Positions 61,680 through 64,000 of a stretch of 64,000 nt of DNA are shown in pieces (position 1 is the stretch's first letter; each line of letters opens with the position of its first letter). The DNA is taken from NCBI GenBank assembly GCA_963573385.1, contig CAUYLG010041456.1, positions 1 to 64,000 of the forward strand, written 5' to 3'. This stretch comes from Cacajao melanocephalus (lineage: Eukaryota; Chordata; Mammalia; Primates; Pitheciidae). The notes below the pieces were generated by a model, which was not told the origin of the DNA, did no database searches, and saw nothing but the letters and a program-made list of their open reading frames with translations. The position numbers and the translations under genes were made by a program.

Positions 61680-61960
61680 TTGAATGTTTTATTAAAAGGA
61701 TGCCTGAGTGCTCTTTCTCCTCTTTTACCACCTGGAGATTTCCTAATTATCCTCAGAGTACCAGAGTGACTGCAGTCTTCTGCATGAAGCATTTCTGATT
61801 CATGATTTTCTCTTGGCAGTGCTGTCCGCCATCTCCATTGTGCTATGAAAACAAATTGTACATGCCTTCTCAGCATGAAATACTTATGTAACTTATGTCT
61901 CCTTTCAGCCGAAGGTGTCTCCTTGTGTCCCTGAGAATATAGAAAGGAGTAAATTTGTTC
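61680..61960 (+). repeat. L2 fragment, sense
   Basis: The L2 order is visible: 'gagtgctctttctcctcttt', 'accacctggagatttcctaa', 'ttatcctcagagtacc', 'catttctgattcatg' and 'tgctgtccgccatctcc', then a gtctcct...gagaatatag end. The 143-codon minus-strand frame over it is a shadow of this repeat. Confidence 0.65.
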
Positions 61961-62156
61961 TATATGTATAAAATGAATGTTACATACAATTTTTTTAGTG
62001 TGAAATGGTAAATACAAATATTTGCTGCCCAGAATAATAAATGGAATAGAGTAATGCAGCACATTGGAAGCCCCATTGCACTACTAATCATCTGCACTCT
62101 CATACCAGCCATGAAGATGGAACCCTTATCTTGACTTCGGTTAAATTTTCCTTCTC

Positions 62157-62457
<301 letters not shown>

Positions 62458-62589
62458 CAAATTTTACTTTTATTTTATTTTTGCATTTTTTTCTTAGCTA
62501 TGCATGTGTGCTTATTAATAATGATAAATACATCATTTCCTATTTCATAAGATTATTTTGAAGACTAATTGAATTTTATGATAACACCT

Positions 62590-64000
62590 CAAAATTGAGC
62601 CTCAAAAATTTATACAAAGAATCAGTAAAACCAAAATTTGATTATTCGAAAGAATAAAGAAAATTGATAGACCACTAGCTAGATTAACAAAGAAAAAAAG
62701 AGAAGATCCAGTTAACCATAATCAGAAACAAAGGTGACATTACAATTGATTTAACAGAAATACAAAAAAATCTTGAGACTATTATGAACACCTCTATGCT
62801 CACAAACTAGAAAGTCAAGAGGAAATGGACAAATTGCTGGAGACACGCAACCTCCCAATATTGAATCAGGAAGACATTTAAAATGTGAACAGGCCAATAT
62901 TGAGTTCCACAATTGAATCGGCCATTTTAAAAAACCCTACCAACCAAAAAAAAGTCCTGGACCAGATGGATTCACAGCTGAATTCTACCAGATATACAAA
63001 GAAAACTTGATACTAATTTCACTATTCCAAAACATCAAGGAAGAGGGTCTTTTCCTTACTCATTCTATGAAGACTGCATCACTGTGATATCAATACCTGG
63101 CAAAGACACAAAGAAGAAGAAGAAGAAAAAATACAGGTCAGTATCCCTGCTGAACATAAGCACAAATATCCTCAACAGAATACTAGCAAGCTGAATCTAG
63201 CAGCACATCAAAATTAATTCACTGTGATCTAGTAGGCTTAATTCCTGGCATGCAAGTTAGATTCAACATATGCAAATTAATATATGTGACTCACCACACA
63301 AACAAAATTAAAAACAAAAACCATATCATCATCTCAATAGACATGGAATAGGTCTGCAATATAATCTAATATCCCTTCATAATGATAACCCTCAAAAAAT
63401 TAGGCATAAAAGGAATGTACCTCAATAAGAGCAATCTATGATAATCTCACAGCCAACATCATATTGAAGAGGCAAAAACTGGAAGCATTCCCTTAAGAAC
63501 TCGAACAAGACAAGGATGCCCACTCTCACTACTTCTGTTCAACATAGAACATAGTACTAGAAATCCTAGCCAAAGGAATCAGGCAGGAGAATTAAATAAA
63601 AGGGATCCATGAAAAAAAAAAAACAACAATCAAACTATCTCTTTTTGCTGATAATATAGTTCTACACCTAGAAAACCCTAAAGACTCCACCAAAAGGCTC
63701 CTGGTACTGATAAATGTCTTAAGTAAATTTTCAGGATACAAAATTATTATACAAAAATCAATAGCATTTCTATACACCAATAACATTCAAGCTGATGATC
63801 TGCACATGTACCCCAGAACTTAAAGTATAATAAAAAAGGAGAAAAAAAAGCTGAGAGCCAAATAAAAAATCCAATTCCACAAAAAAAAAAAAAAAAAAAA
63901 AACCTAGGAGTACATCAAACAAGATGATGAAAGACTTCTGTGAGGAGAACTACAAAACACTGTTGAAAGAAATTGTAGATGACATAAACAAATGAAAAAA
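62590..64000 (+). mobile_element. L1 (ORF2 region), sense, runs off the window end
   Basis: Sense ORF2 DNA is clear: 'aagaaaattgatagaccact', 'gtcctggaccagatggattc', 'acagctgaattctaccagat', 'caaggatgcccactctcact' and 'tatacaccaataacattcaa', then 'gaactacaaaacactgttga'. It is interrupted by a 52-bp insertion (63796-63847) and an A22-type run at about 63879-63902. The reading frame is broken by stops and indels, so it encodes no working protein. It is older than the youngest human L1s, judging by divergence. Confidence 0.93.
63796..63847 (+). mobile_element. 52-bp severely 5'-truncated L1 insertion inside the L1
   Basis: The segment reads 'tgatctgcacatgtacccca', then gaacttaaagtataataaaa and an A-rich tail: only the last few dozen bases of an L1 3' end plus tail. 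It is bordered by aagctga at 63789-63795 and at 63848-63854. Without it, the host L1 phrase (caagctgagagcc) is continuous. Confidence 0.85.

Noticed and set aside
61631..62062. 143-codon minus-strand frame
   Set aside because: Lies opposite an L2 fragment; the frame is a shadow of the repeat.
62590..64000. Possibly active L1
   Set aside because: Stops, indels and nested insertions break ORF2, and the visible part is incomplete at the window end.

Overview
The window looks like nuclear DNA of a simian primate. It carries several dimeric Alu elements, primate-type and older L1 elements, older mammalian repeats (MIR, L2, MER20, MLT1/MLT2-like LTRs) and an AT-rich background. It holds one convincing protein-coding gene, DSEL (dermatan sulfate epimerase-like), on the + strand. 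The protein differs from my memory of the human protein at a modest number of scattered positions, so a non-human simian is plausible, but I cannot name the species. No bacterial, phage or CRISPR-like system is present. Layout: 1-10.4 kb is upstream intergenic DNA with an Alu, an L1 3' end, an LTR inserted inside an opposite-facing LTR, a MER20 and a perfect 18-bp hairpin. 10.39-11.53 kb is a CpG island that forms the DSEL promoter and first exon; it contains three tandem 84-bp units, each with Sp1-type GC boxes. A probable 5' UTR intron runs from a donor at 11148 (or 11435) to an acceptor ending at 11995. The second exon then carries a long 5' UTR, the whole uninterrupted coding sequence (12902-16537) and a long 3' UTR that probably ends near 21.49 kb. 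21.5-64 kb is a gene desert in this window. It contains a large, interrupted antisense L1 (26.2-30.96 kb), further L1 pieces, solo LTRs, Alus, microsatellites and several local tandem duplications. The window ends inside a sense L1 that carries a 52-bp, extremely truncated second L1 insertion. How it works: DSEL is predicted to be a Golgi/ER membrane enzyme with a lumenal glucuronyl C5-epimerase domain, two hydrophobic helices and a C-terminal sulfotransferase-like domain. It converts glucuronic acid to iduronic acid in chondroitin chains to make dermatan sulfate. The other features are non-coding sequence or decayed mobile DNA. The most interesting signals are structural: the Sp1-unit triplication, the hairpin, an AT-rich near-palindrome, nested insertions and the repeated blocks in and beyond the DSEL 3' UTR.
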